Virus record (IMG/VR): IMGVR_UViG_3300036792_000159
Span: 1 to 51,384 of that record
Source: a virus
Strand: one strand, 5' to 3'
DNA length: 51,384 nt
In this document: positions 22,261 to 33,900 of the stretch, piece by piece
Layout: every line of letters begins with the position of its first letter
Numbering within the stretch: position 1 is the stretch's first letter
Program-made: the position numbers and the translations under genes
Notes under the pieces: model-generated
What the model was told of the DNA's origin: nothing
The model's database searches: none
The model's input: the letters and a program-made list of their open reading frames with translations, nothing else

Positions 22261-22932
22261 TTAGTGAACGAAAAAGTGCGGCTTCAGCCTGCTCTCGTCG
22301 AGGCTACGTCCCATCGACAAGTCGGTCCACTGCGTGGCGTCACACTCTGTGGCGTAGCCGCAGGACTTCGGGCCACAGATATGCGGGTGGAAGGTGTAGT
22401 GCGCGCTCCACAGCAGGAATTCATTCCGCTTGAATCCCGAGTCCAGCATTACCGTCAGGATCTCGGGCATCAGGCTGATGCTGCCGTAGAGCACCGGGTA
22501 GAGGTCAGGGTGGCGCTCTAGCATCCCGCGGACCCAGTCGGGTGCCTGTGCCGGGACAGCGTCTCCCGTCTCTATATCGAGGCACCGTGCGTGCCCCCCG
22601 GCGTTGACGGCAATCGACAGCTTGTGGGCATCGGGGAACTGGTCTACTACCTCAGGCCACGTTTCGTAATTGCCGTTGACGTAGCCTGCCACCGCAGGTG
22701 CCTTGCCGGGAATCAGTTCGAGAGAGACGTCGTCGAACATGACTTTCGGAGCCTTGCGCAGACGCTCTCTCTCCCTATGAGAGATGGCGGCTTTCAGCTG
22801 GCGAGCTCGTTTGCCGGCGTGCTTCGCCTCTTTGGCGTGGCCCCGTAGGTGATCCTCTTTCCACAGCTTGTGTTGACGCCGGGCCGCGCGCCTCTCTCGT
22901 GAGTATTCTTTCTCCAACTCTTTCAGTGTCAT
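22261..22932 (-). CDS. Endolysin, GH25-like glycosidase domain
   Basis: Residues 1-62 are a very basic coiled helix. From about 64 to the end is a TIM-barrel lysin of the GH25/DUF1906-like type, with MFDDVS, AGYVNGNYETW, LSIAVN then LDIETGDA (Asp119, Glu121), PVLYGS and a late TQWTDLSMGRSLDESRL. It would cut peptidoglycan glycan strands. No amidase or lipase (LysB) gene is seen nearby. The basic N-terminus may bind teichoic acid or membrane. Confidence 0.85.
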   Translation of the reverse strand: MTLKELEKEYSRERRAARRQHKLWKEDHLRGHAKEAKHAGKRARQLKAAISHRERERLRKAPKVMFDDVSLELIPGKAPAVAGYVNGNYETWPEVVDQFPDAHKLSIAVNAGGHARCLDIETGDAVPAQAPDWVRGMLERHPDLYPVLYGSISLMPEILTVMLDSGFKRNEFLLWSAHYTFHPHICGPKSCGYATECDATQWTDLSMGRSLDESRLKPHFFVH

Positions 22933-22941
22933 CCTGTCCTC

Positions 22942-23271
22942 CTAGTCTCCGTAGATAGACTTACAATTGATTAGATGAAGTTCTCTGATCCTTCGCCTGT
23001 GTTTGACGTTGTTTTCACGGATGATCTTTTCTGCCAAGGCGATGGGTGCTTCGGGGAACAGTTTGTGAATCCGAGGATCATGGGGACTCTCTAGATCTTC
23101 GACTTGTTCGGCTCGGAGGATCTGGCGCAGGGGATTACCGCTCTTTTCGCAATTTTCCCTCTGAGCTTGCTGTTGTCGAGCATGAAGGTACAACAATGCG
23201 ACCACGGCAGACGTAGCCACAAAGAGTACCGCTACCATAACTATCACTACCCACTTGAAACGTCTTCTCAT
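22942..23271 (-). CDS. Membrane-anchored lysis-cassette protein
   Basis: A 109-residue protein with an N-terminal signal-anchor (VVIVMVAVLFVATSAVVALL), then a helical, charged exterior domain with two Cys. Its place beside holin, lysin and an XhlA-like protein suggests a spanin-like or other lysis role, but there is no motif to prove it. Confidence 0.65.
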   Translation of the reverse strand: MRRRFKWVVIVMVAVLFVATSAVVALLYLHARQQQAQRENCEKSGNPLRQILRAEQVEDLESPHDPRIHKLFPEAPIALAEKIIRENNVKHRRRIRELHLINCKSIYGD

Positions 23272-23558
23272 TAGTGCGCCACCTGTACGACTAGATTTGC
23301 CACGGCTATGGTAAACATCAGCCCCACTGCAATCGCCCCAAAAATTCCCCTCTTAATCCACTTGAGATCATTCTTCATCTCTTCGATATCATGACCTTGA
23401 TCGTCCAGCTGCTCTTCGATCCTGATCAAGGACTCACCTTGGGTCCCCTGCTTTTTCCTCAGCTCAACAACTGAATCGTGATTACTCTTGATTCTTGTGT
23501 TGTAATCGTCAAATCTCTGTTCGATCCATTGCCGAAGAGGAATTCCGCCAGCCTCCAT
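23271..23558 (-). CDS. XhlA-like tail-anchored coiled-coil protein
   Basis: A 95-residue protein with a long coiled coil (about 15-65) followed by one C-terminal membrane span (GIFGAIAVGLMFTIAVANLV), the arrangement of XhlA-type cell-lysis proteins. It is the first of the four lysis-region genes and overlaps the next by one base. Confidence 0.7.
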   Translation of the reverse strand: MEAGGIPLRQWIEQRFDDYNTRIKSNHDSVVELRKKQGTQGESLIRIEEQLDDQGHDIEEMKNDLKWIKRGIFGAIAVGLMFTIAVANLVVQVAH

Positions 23559-25898
23559 TTACCCTCCTACCCCCGCTGCCGCAGCAGCCTCCTCCAGACG
23601 TTCAAGCAGTGCAGCCATACCCGATGCCGGTGCAGCCAGATCTAGCTGGTTCTGCCGCTGCTGATGCGTGTAGGATGTGTTTACGATCTTCCTGGGTCGC
23701 CTATCATGTGCGTCGGTTGGTTCAAGATAGTCACCGCTGCGTACCTCCGAGACCGGGTGGAAGTAGCCATGTTCATCCATGATGTACCCGGTCACGGTTG
23801 CAGATCCACTGGTGTCGTTAAGAGCCGCTTCCTCGAGAAACCGTTCGGCAATTTCAAATCCGATCTGTTCCGAGAGGGGGGAGGGGATAATCAGAAGTTT
23901 GGTACGGGTCCTGGACGGGAGCGAGGTTTCACAGCGGGTGCTTTCATAGGTACAACCCGAACCGATCGGCCCTACGTTGGTAAGTTCTCCATTACCGTTG
24001 GTCCACTGCACGACGCATTTGTCGTAGGCACGCGTTGATTCCCTACCGTCTTCGTTGAGAGCACAGGAGGCGACCGTCGTTTTCCACGTACGACCGTAGG
24101 TCCCCGGTTTTTTGTAGGAGAATCGCTTGCCGTTGTAGAAGAACCAATCGTACCACCCATACTTGATTAGTTCCTTTACGATGGCGGCTATGTTGGTACG
24201 TTCGGAGTACCACGCCTCCTGGATGATAAAACCGTCATCGTCAATATCTTCGGCTCGAGCTTCCAGGCCGTTGGTGGCCTTCCGTGCGAAGAGATCAACG
24301 AGCATATCCTTGGCATGAAATCCCCACGTGGCCCCAGTGCCTTCGTTGTAGGCGGGAAGGGACAAGGCGTTAGGGGTGCGGACCCACACGTTCGTAAGCC
24401 TGATGGTAAACTGGAATCCGGAGGCACCAGCAGGACTAGTGGAGTATGTCCAAACCACACCCGCTAGGCGAGCTCCCGTAGAGCTGATTACGAAGAATTC
24501 TCCGGTTTTCGACGTGTAGAAGTCACCCGATTCTACAAGCCCATTGATGAAAGCCTGTAGGATGAAACTAAGATTTTCACCGCCCGTTAGGATCCCTTCG
24601 AAGTTTCCAGTGATTGCCCCGATCAATAGTCCCGGTCCGGCATCAATCCACGCCTCTACTCGAGGGATTACGGGAGACTGCCAAGCGCCTTCTATCACGA
24701 GATTCAATCCCTGCCCATTGACTTCCCAATTGATCTGGGGAGCATTCTGGTTAGGGGAGTTGACTTCTATTAGGGCTTTCTTGCGGCTAGTAGGGGGTTC
24801 GGTAAATTTGGTCAGGTTCTTGGTGGTCCACCCGATGGAGATAGCCTGGTTGTCTTCCATCATCGATTGATAGCCCAGCACAGTAGGGGTGATAGATGCC
24901 TGTGGTCCAGACACGTTAGGCGCCTTGTCGACGTAACCCTCGAAGACGTTTTTGCCGCTGGCCAGGTAGGCCTCTACGTCAGAGTTCGTCTGGAGTTCTG
25001 GCCACACTCTCTGGGGCAGACGGTTAAGGACGTTGGCAAGTTCCTTGAAGCCGCCGTTCATCTCCGTCGTGATACGTAGATTCGACAGGATGTTGTTGGG
25101 GTTATGCTCGTCTTCTGCGAGACGTAGAGGTTGACCCGAAGGGGTGGTAAGCCTGAGACCGATCTTGTCAGGAGGATAAGACCGTCCCGCTTTGAGCGTT
25201 GGAAGAAATTCTTCTTCGAGTTTCGGTTTTTCGGTGAGGGCGCCTACGATGAAGTTGGTCAGGGTAGGGTTGCTGCCGTTGCCGTCTACCCCACCATAGA
25301 ATTCCGTAGCTTTCGCGTTGAACCAGAGGTCTTCAGCTTCGAAGAGGAGTTCCCAGGGAGAGTTTTCGGTCGGTTTGATCATGACGTACAGGAATTTCCC
25401 CCAGCGAGCCAAGCCGAAGGCGCCATTTTTAGTCAGGGAGATCGTACGTTCTTCGATGGGATGGACAGCAGCCCCGACGAAGGCGCGGAACTTCAACCCG
25501 TAGGAGGTACCGGAGCCGTCTTCGAGGCATAACTGGAAGCCGAAGACTTCAGTCCCTTCTTCGAACGCATCTACCAACCATACCGAGCGTTGTCTTTTTG
25601 CCCCACCTTGTTTTTCTCCAAACGTGGGACACTGCAAACCTGCGAAGATCCCCTGACCTTTTGATTCACCTTTTGAGAGGAACGGCAGATAGTACATACC
25701 GCTGTTCGACCCCGTAGGTTCATGTTCGATGAAGCTTTCCGGGTGCCATCCAGCAACGTTCCAACTTCCCCTGTTCAGCGCCCAGGCTAGTTTTTTCCAG
25801 GTCGTTTCCGGAGGAGCTACCGCATGCTGCATGGAGTCGATGATCGTCGCAGTTTCAAATATCTTGACAAGCGACTGCGTTTTCTTGACAGTCATCAT
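23559..25898 (-). CDS. Large minor tail protein (tail tip/hub)
   Basis: A 779-residue protein directly after the distal-tail-like gene. Its C-terminal half resembles siphovirus Gp37-like hub proteins, with an ALP-type domain about 440-650 and a closing VSEVRSGDYLEP then HQQRQNQLDLAAP typical of tail hub domains. The N-terminal 250 residues form a beta-sandwich that may bind carbohydrate. It likely forms the tail-tip hub or adhesin base. The start ATG overlaps the upstream stop. Confidence 0.75.
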   Translation of the reverse strand: MMTVKKTQSLVKIFETATIIDSMQHAVAPPETTWKKLAWALNRGSWNVAGWHPESFIEHEPTGSNSGMYYLPFLSKGESKGQGIFAGLQCPTFGEKQGGAKRQRSVWLVDAFEEGTEVFGFQLCLEDGSGTSYGLKFRAFVGAAVHPIEERTISLTKNGAFGLARWGKFLYVMIKPTENSPWELLFEAEDLWFNAKATEFYGGVDGNGSNPTLTNFIVGALTEKPKLEEEFLPTLKAGRSYPPDKIGLRLTTPSGQPLRLAEDEHNPNNILSNLRITTEMNGGFKELANVLNRLPQRVWPELQTNSDVEAYLASGKNVFEGYVDKAPNVSGPQASITPTVLGYQSMMEDNQAISIGWTTKNLTKFTEPPTSRKKALIEVNSPNQNAPQINWEVNGQGLNLVIEGAWQSPVIPRVEAWIDAGPGLLIGAITGNFEGILTGGENLSFILQAFINGLVESGDFYTSKTGEFFVISSTGARLAGVVWTYSTSPAGASGFQFTIRLTNVWVRTPNALSLPAYNEGTGATWGFHAKDMLVDLFARKATNGLEARAEDIDDDGFIIQEAWYSERTNIAAIVKELIKYGWYDWFFYNGKRFSYKKPGTYGRTWKTTVASCALNEDGRESTRAYDKCVVQWTNGNGELTNVGPIGSGCTYESTRCETSLPSRTRTKLLIIPSPLSEQIGFEIAERFLEEAALNDTSGSATVTGYIMDEHGYFHPVSEVRSGDYLEPTDAHDRRPRKIVNTSYTHQQRQNQLDLAAPASGMAALLERLEEAAAAAGVGG

Positions 25899-27922
25899 GC
25901 AGCCTCTGACATGAAGTGGTACGCAGGTCGATAGAACGGCGTGAGTTCGAAGGTGTTCACACCTATGTCAGCCAGAGATTCTAGATCCCCCTGTGATGGG
26001 ATCACTATACCCTTCAGTGGTCTACCCTCCATGTAGCTCGGGGCGGAGTAGGGCAGGAACCCGTCGTGCAAGGGGAGTTCACCCCAACGTTCTTTGGTTT
26101 CGTGCTGCGCCAGTACGCCATTGGATCCTAGGTTCATGGAGCGGTTGGTGTGCAGCAACGTGTCGACTTCTGGTTCATACACCCGAAACTCGTTACATTG
26201 GATTTTGTCTCCGGCCACCTTGTTCCAATCACAGATGCCTACCTTACCGACTGCGGTAGAAGTAAGATTGGCAGACAGCTGAGACGTTCCCACAAGAGGG
26301 TCCTTATACGTTGCCACCAACCTAGTACCAAGGAGCGTGATATTGAGTTCCCCTACGGCCGTACCTCCTGATCGTTGACCCAGTAGAACCCTGACGTTCT
26401 GTTCTACCTGGCTTCCGAAGATTTCCAGGTAGAATCTGAAGATGCCTTCTGATTCGATGTACTGGGGAATGACGACAATCTTCACTGCTTCCCCGTGGAG
26501 CATGATTCCATATTCTCTATGAACTCCGTTGGTGGAAACGGTATTCGTGAATGCCCACAGGGTGTTGATAGCCACGTTGCCGAAGGTAGGGGTGCTGACG
26601 TGGGCTTGGCGGTATTCCGTATCTGCTTTGGCTACGGCACGTTCTCCTACGTGGCCGGATTCCAGGATGCCGACTTTTAGCCAATCTCCGACAGTGGACC
26701 CAGCAGTTTCCCATAATCCAGCACCCGTGACAAGAGTAGCGCCGTTGATGGCTTCCCCTGCCAGTTTGCTTTTTGGTTCTCCTTGGATGAGAAATGCCGA
26801 GGGGATCCTGACGGCGTACTGTTTACGAAGTGAGAAGTATTGCTCTTGGGCCAGGGGATAGATTTTGTCGAGGTAGACCGCAGCCGTGGTTTCTCCTGCG
26901 GCATTGCGTCCCTGGAGTCGCCATTCCCAGGCCTGTTCACCAAGCGTGGCACGTTCAAGGATGGCTTCTCCGAGATCTACTATCAGCCAGTTGCCCAGAA
27001 CCTCAACTTCTACTTCTTCATTAATCGACCAAGACCCGGCAAGGGATCTCCATTCAAGACGTAGGCGGTTTCCCGTAGGCAGCGCAGCTTCGTTGTACAG
27101 CCTGAGTAGCATCCGCCGGCCTCCGACGTGCCCCATATTCAGTCCTGAGGCAGTGATTTTGTCGGAGAGGATAGTCTGCCATTCAGAGGTGAGGACTCTT
27201 TTGACCACCTTGTTCAATGCGGGGGGCTGTTTTTCTACTTCGGTACCGCCGGCAAACGTGAGTTCGGTAGCCTTGTAGCCAAGCAACGAGTTGGCACCCG
27301 TGATATGGTCTTTGGACTCGATGGACCCTATGAGAGCATTCCAGTCGGTGCCCGTGTTTTTGAGACGCAGACGGAGTAGCCCGGGAGCCGTACCTTTGAC
27401 AGAGGCGATTTCCCATTCTCTATCGCGGCTGTTAGCAGAGACTACAGTGACACCTTCAAGCTCTTTGGTTCCGTAGCAGTAAGGCGAGCACGTAAGCACG
27501 AGCTCGATCGTGTTGGCTACGGCCCTATGCGCCATGAACCATCCTTGAATCCCCGACAGCACGGCGCTGTAGACTTCAAAGCCAACATCCACCGAGGCGC
27601 CTGCGTTATTACTGAAGATCCTCTTGATCCACCCACTCTCTTTCTGGAGGATGCCGACCTTCTGCTGTAGCTTCTGAGCAGCTTCGGCCAAGCTGACGGT
27701 GCCTTCCTTCTTGGCCTGTAGCTTGAGCGTAACCGTCCGGTTAGGTGGATGACGTTCGGCTGGAATTTCTCCGAGTTCCTGGCGAATATAGAAGACTTCC
27801 TGCTGAGCGTCTCCCCATTCGGAGTCGACGATTTTGATCCCTAGTTCGTCCAGGGGCAACTGGGATCGTTCACCGATGAACTCCACCGCATCCAGTACCG
27901 CAGTCTCTACGGGTTTGCTCAT
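25895..27922 (-). CDS. Distal-tail-like protein
   Basis: A 675-residue protein placed straight after the tape measure, as siphovirus distal tail (Dit) proteins are. The first 200 residues have the Dit pattern (RTVTLKLQAKKEG, then WFMAHRAVANTIELVLTCSP). Further beta-sandwich modules (about 260-560) look like inserted carbohydrate-binding domains, as in evolved Dits. It probably joins tail tube to tip and may touch the cell wall. Confidence 0.75.
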   Translation of the reverse strand: MSKPVETAVLDAVEFIGERSQLPLDELGIKIVDSEWGDAQQEVFYIRQELGEIPAERHPPNRTVTLKLQAKKEGTVSLAEAAQKLQQKVGILQKESGWIKRIFSNNAGASVDVGFEVYSAVLSGIQGWFMAHRAVANTIELVLTCSPYCYGTKELEGVTVVSANSRDREWEIASVKGTAPGLLRLRLKNTGTDWNALIGSIESKDHITGANSLLGYKATELTFAGGTEVEKQPPALNKVVKRVLTSEWQTILSDKITASGLNMGHVGGRRMLLRLYNEAALPTGNRLRLEWRSLAGSWSINEEVEVEVLGNWLIVDLGEAILERATLGEQAWEWRLQGRNAAGETTAAVYLDKIYPLAQEQYFSLRKQYAVRIPSAFLIQGEPKSKLAGEAINGATLVTGAGLWETAGSTVGDWLKVGILESGHVGERAVAKADTEYRQAHVSTPTFGNVAINTLWAFTNTVSTNGVHREYGIMLHGEAVKIVVIPQYIESEGIFRFYLEIFGSQVEQNVRVLLGQRSGGTAVGELNITLLGTRLVATYKDPLVGTSQLSANLTSTAVGKVGICDWNKVAGDKIQCNEFRVYEPEVDTLLHTNRSMNLGSNGVLAQHETKERWGELPLHDGFLPYSAPSYMEGRPLKGIVIPSQGDLESLADIGVNTFELTPFYRPAYHFMSEAA

Positions 27923-30900
27923 GTACGATCCCTGCTCCCTCCTGGAGTGCGACCCCAGCTGGCTTGGCGGACAGTGTCTCGGTTGATCGAATCCACCTGT
28001 TGGTCGAAGGGTTCACCGTTAGCCTTCCCGGAAACTCTACCCTCGGCCTCGTGGAAGTGGACCTCTTCAAAGTTGATGTTGGCTCTCTGGCTACGAGCAT
28101 CTGCCACGACGCTACGTCGTTCTGCGTTGCTGACAACGTTGGATCCGTTAGGTACTAGCAGCGTCTCTACACCGTTCTCACCGACCGTAGCAGCTACCAT
28201 ACCGCCTTTAGCAAAGCCACCTGCATTAGCTATAGCCGAGACGGATGCGAATTTGGCCATCACAGGGGTCTCTGCTTTCAACGCGGTGTTTTCCTTCTCG
28301 AGCGTCACGTTGAGTTCTTCCTGGATCCGCAGAAGTTCTTCGGCTTTCTGGCTGGTACCCGACCCACCGGTTATCGCTTCTTCGGTACCCTTCAGCGCAT
28401 CAGCCCACTGGATGATTTCTTCGAGGTTCCCAGACGCCTGTGCTTCACCCAGTCTCCGTGACTCGAAGGCTTTCTCCTGTTCGAGGATCTTCATGTTGTC
28501 TTCGCTGCCAGGCGTGAGTTCTGCCAGAGCCATGGCAGCTTCCATTTCACGCATCGGTTTTTCTCGGGCTTCCGATTCCGTTTCGGTGATCGCTTCGATG
28601 TGTGGATGCAGGGCTTCATCGATGGACTGTAGCTGCTGCTCGGTGGCAAAAACTTCTCCCCCGACTTCATTCATGGCAGGCGCATGACCCCAATGCCCTA
28701 GCGACCCTCCTAGGCCCTGTACCGTCTGGAGACCGACGAAGTTCTGGTTGCCTACGGATCCACCGCTGCTGTAGATCCCGTACTCGGTCTGTTCGAGCCC
28801 TTCCCTCTGTGATTCAAGCGTGGGGATAACTTCGTCCAGCGTGGTTTCCTGTCGCTGGAATCGGGTGACATTCCGTTCTATCTCTTTGACGGCTTTCTGA
28901 TCTCCGTGAATCTTCTTGTTGGTGTCGTTGATCTGTTCATTCAACGCTTTCACGGATTCGTGACTTACGGCTCCAGTGTTGTTTATCGCGTGCTGCTTGT
29001 CACGGATTTGTTCACGGAGGCTCTGCTCCTGGGCGTGTACCGCTGCCGTCTGCTTCTGGTTTTCTGCCTTGGTCAGATCGTGTTCAAGCTGTTTCTGTTC
29101 TTTTTCCAGTTGCTTGGTGTTCTGGTTTTTGGCAAGTTCGATGGTTTTGATTTCTTGTTCAAGCTTCGTCACTTCTTTTTCGAATTCGTGGATTTTCTTT
29201 TCCACGTCTCGTTTGTGTGATTCGGCTTGACGGATATTCTTCATAACCTCATCGAGTTGCTTCTTGGAACTCTTGAAGATCTTGACCACGTAGGCTTTCT
29301 TGCCTGCCACAACTTCGTGCGCCTTTACAAGCTGGTTGTGCAACGTGACAAGGCTACCCAACTTCATGTTCAGCCACTGGCCGTCGTTTTTACCGTTGGA
29401 CTTACCCTGTACAAGCCATTCAGTGGGCTTGCCTTCTTTTTCCAGCTTTTCGATTTCTTTCGCAGGAGCCTGGACGGTTTTGTCCAGGGCTTCGGCGTTG
29501 GTTGCGTATTCGCCGTATTTTTCCTCGTCGGTGGTAAGAGCGGCAAGACGGTTGAGCTGGGGGCCTTTGATGCCGATTCCTTCGATGGTGTGGAGAAGCG
29601 GTTTGACCTTTGCCTGCGCTTTAACCACAGGGGCTGGTTTCTTGGCTCCGGCTCCCTGGACGATTTCTTCGATCACTTTGATCGGGTGTTCTACGGTGCC
29701 GCCTTTTTGCAGGCCCATCGAGAAGGCCTTTTCAGCACCGGCTTCGCGGTTGGCCAGGTTCTCGGTAGCTACCGCAGGATGCTCCCATTCTTCCATGAAG
29801 AACCTGGCAGCGTCCCCAGGTGACTTAGACGCGTTCAGGCCTGAGATGATGCTACCCGAGATATGTTCGAGCGCGAATGCCATCTGGAACGACGGATCCT
29901 TCCAGGCCTTACCTTTCACTTCGGCCGCATGCTCCAAGGCTGCCAGCGAGATTTCTCCTGCCGTGAACCCTAGGAAGCCACCTCCACCCGACCCTACCGC
30001 CCCAGGATCCCAACCCGACTCTTGCCACGCATTACCGAGGATTCCTGAGGCGCCTATCCGGTTCAAGCCGTTGGCAAGCAGGGTTTTACCGGCTGCCTCT
30101 ACCGCGTTGTTCCCCGCGATTTCGGTGAACTTGCCGCCGGACATGGACCCGACCTGTTCCTTCAGGAACTGGTTTACTGCCATGGTCGCTTTGTGAGTTA
30201 CGCCCTGGTCAAGTTCTTTGAGCATCCCGGCCGGGCCTTCGACTTTAGGTTCCCCGATTTTTTTGACCGTGGCGCCAAGCGCTCCCATGTTTCCGCCTGC
30301 GCCACTGAAGATCGCTTTGCCTCCACCGGATGCGAGAGCCTCGAGGAATGCATGCATTTCTTTACCGTACTTGGTTTCGGTACCGTCTTCCTTGCCGACG
30401 TATTCCGGGTTGGCAAGAGGCGTGCCCGACGGGTCAGAGAAGCCCATCTCCAAGTGAGGGTAGGCCGGAAGCAGATCTGCGATCGTCTGACCGGCAGACA
30501 CTTTTGACCCGATCCCTACCGTACGCTTCACATTCTCATAGACGTAGATGTCCTGGCCAGAGCGCGGACCGTTGAGGAGCTGGTACACGAGACCGTCTCC
30601 GGTTCCCGGCCAGCCCCCCTGTGATCCTGCTATCACTTGCGCGTCTCCGATTGCAGCAATAGGACCGGAGCCTGCCATGTCCTGTCCTTGATCGATCCGT
30701 CCCCACGAGATACCGGGGCTGAACGGGTAGACGTAGCCTCCCATGGCCCCACCTTCTTGGAAACGAGGTACGGACTTGTTCAAGGCTTCCAGCTGTCCGA
30801 GCTTCTTCGACGCGCTACGGTTGAGGACGTGTACGATCTCCCCAGGCTCTACCATGGCTGTGAGAGGCACAGAGTCCCCAGACCCGCCTCCCGGTACAAC

Positions 30901-33900
30901 CATGCCACCCGTCTGTTTGCCACGGCCGGTGTGCCCCTGATGCTGGGCTATGCGATTCTTCTTGCCGTGGAACTTGATCGGGGAGATACCCAGTTCCTGG
31001 AGCGATGAGCTTAGCGTATCCATCAGCACACCGATGTTGCTGACACCGTTTCCACTCATGCTTTCGATGGACTTTTCGCTAGCTTCCATCGCCTCTTGCA
31101 CTTCGACACTGAAGTTTCCCGTTTGATGACCGGCCCGCAACAATGCAAGCTCGTGCTTCTGCGCCATCGTCGTGGTGGCGGCAGACATCTGAGGGAGAAG
31201 CGCGATGTAGTCTTTACCCCATTTGTGCTGGCCATCAGTCATGTTGTGATACTGAGCTGCCAGTTCTGGCTGAAGCTGCTTCAACACTTTAAAAGCTTCA
31301 TGGAGTTTTTTCTGGGTGTTTACAAGCTCTTCCTCGGCTTCTGCGACCTTCTTCGTAGTTTCAGTCGTCTTGCCGTTTTCACGCTCGTATTCCTTGGCAT
31401 TTTCGATCTTTTCACGTAGGCCCGGAATCAGCGTCTTATCGTTGTTGATTACTTCCTTGGAGACGGCGATTGCTTCTTCCTGCTTGACCTTGGAAAGTTC
31501 CTGAACACTGGCCCAAGCTTCGGTGTGTTCCTGGTTTTCCTTGCGAATTTCAGACAGTTCTTTTTCGGCTTCGTGTGCTTGTTCGCTGATGGGACCGTAC
31601 TTCTTGACCACTTCGTTAAGGTTTTTCTCAGCTTCGTGCATCGCAACAGTCGTCTTTCGGTTGCCGCTACGATCCTGAGCAAGTTTCTTTTCGGCACTTT
31701 CCATGCCCGAGAGTGCGTTCTTGAACAGAGAGTCAGCGCTCTTGGCCGACCTTACTTCAGCTTCCAACCGTTCTGCGAATGGATGCTTCGGTGAGGACTC
31801 GAACAGCTTGCTCAGAAGTTCTCCCCCGAGCGACCCTAGCCCGACGCCTAGCATCGCCCCTACCGGGCCTCCGACGAAGAAGCCTGCAAGGCCACCTACG
31901 ATTGACCCTCCTGCCTCGAAGCCTGCCTCCTTGAGATGGTTTTTGCCTCCGCTAACCACAGAGGTCAGCAGGTTGACGACCCCGTAGGCTGCGGCTGCCG
32001 CGGGGATCGCTGCTGCAAAGCTGCTCATCAACCCCGTAGCCATCGACCTACCGCTTCCTGCTACCTGCTCAGCATCCTTGGTGATGGCGTTTTTAGGAGC
32101 CGTGCCGAACAGAGACATTTGGCCATTGGGTGGGATGGCCTCGGGGAATAGTTGCTCCATGCTCTGAGCTGACCTTACCGACCGAGCCGGGGCACCAACT
32201 GACCCGATCTCTGATGCTACAGATGAATCTGTCGCTGCTGCCGTCACGGCCTCGAAGGACGCTGCCAGGTCTGCATTGCTCGTGGCAAGCGCCTCGTTGC
32301 TGGCGACAAGTTTGTCGTTGGATACTTCCTGTGCAGTGAGCTTTGCAGGGAGCAACCCCATCTGTGCCCACAGCCAAGCCAGGACCGGTTTAAGCAGACC
32401 CATTTTTGTCGTGATTACAGCGATGCCCAGTGCCCACTTGGCTATCGGTCCCGTTTCGGTGAAGGCTACGAGGATCCTTGCGATAATCCCCAACACAGCA
32501 GTAGCAGCCGCTACGAGCGGAGGCGCCACCTGCATGTAGACCTGGCGGAAGAGAGTGACCATCGGGGGGATGATCTTCAGCAGTGCGATGATCTCTTCCT
32601 TGTGGATCTGGAAGATGTTGTGTAGTTGGCCGCTGCCTTCGGTGGAGTTAACCCACGCATCTGCCTTGTTGATCATTTCGTCCAGGGCGATGACGATGGC
32701 GCTACCGGTGTGCGCGTCGTTGCTGAAGATGTCCATCAGCAGTTTGCCGACGTCCTTGAGGAAGCCCATCCACAGGTGGAAATCTTCGATCAGGTTTTCG
32801 ATGTGTTCTTCCCAGATGGAGAAGTTCTGGGGTTCATTCCATTTGGTGAAGAATTTGTCCAGGGATTCGGTGAAGCCTCCCGTGAACTTAGACGCATCTG
32901 CCACCGTTTTGAGGATGAACTCGATAGCCTGAGTGAACGCATGGATCGACGTAGGAAGATCTTCTTTGAACTTATTCTCCAACGTGTCGAAGATTCCCAT
33001 ACCCTGGGGACCTTCGAGCCATTTGAACAGTGGTTTAATATCTTTGTTGATGATTTTGAAGTTTTCGTCCGCAGCATTGCTGATCTTCGGGACGAATGCT
33101 TCAGCCACGTCCAGCCCTTGACCCAGCAGCATGGCCGACTGTTTCCTGGCGGGGGCGCTTTCATTCTTGAAGAGTTTTTCCAGGTGTTTCGCATGTTCAC
33201 CCAGTTGGAGCTCAGCCTTACCGGCCGGTCCCGCTTCTCTCATCGCTTCGTTGAAGTTCTTCTGTGCGGTGCGCGCTTGGGTGGAATAGTAGCCATACTG
33301 TTTGATGGCTTCGTTCCATTTGGTCTGCGCTTCCGTGATCTCTTTGGTACCTGCTATCGTCGCAGCAGAAACCAGTGCGTCAGAGCCCGCTCCTACCGCG
33401 ATCTTTCCTGCGGTCCCTGCTGCAAGCAACCCGCCTCCGGCAGTAGCTGCCAAGCCTGATCCCAAGACTCCACCGAGGGATAGTGCGAAGTGCTCTGCTC
33501 CGAATCCTGCGAACGACCCGAGAGACCCGGCGCCCGGGAGCCTGCCTCCACCGGTTGCAAGGCGCCCCCACCACGGAAGCACAGATCGTCCCCCCCCTCC
33601 CCCAGAGTGTCCCGTGAACAACTGAGCCGCATCTATCCCAAACCCGCTAGCATCAGAGTTAGGCCGAGAGCCTCCTCGGCCAGCAGTCATCACCTGCATC
33701 ATCTGGATGAGTTTCTGGATGTCGTTGGACCCGGCAGAGCTACCGGTCGACGAGAAGAAGTTAGGGTGGCCTCGATCCCACTGGCGGATCTGAGTCATGT
33801 TCTTGGTGAGAGAAGCTGCCGAGAACGCCCCGGCCTCGCTGGTGCCCCCTACGCCCCCTGCCCCGCCTCCTGAGCCTCCCATGGCCACAGTGATCACTGG

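Noticed and set aside
28602-32932. Several plus-strand frames of 75-298 codons inside the tape measure region
   Set aside because: All are shadows of the 2138-codon minus-strand gene; none has a ribosome site plus motif.
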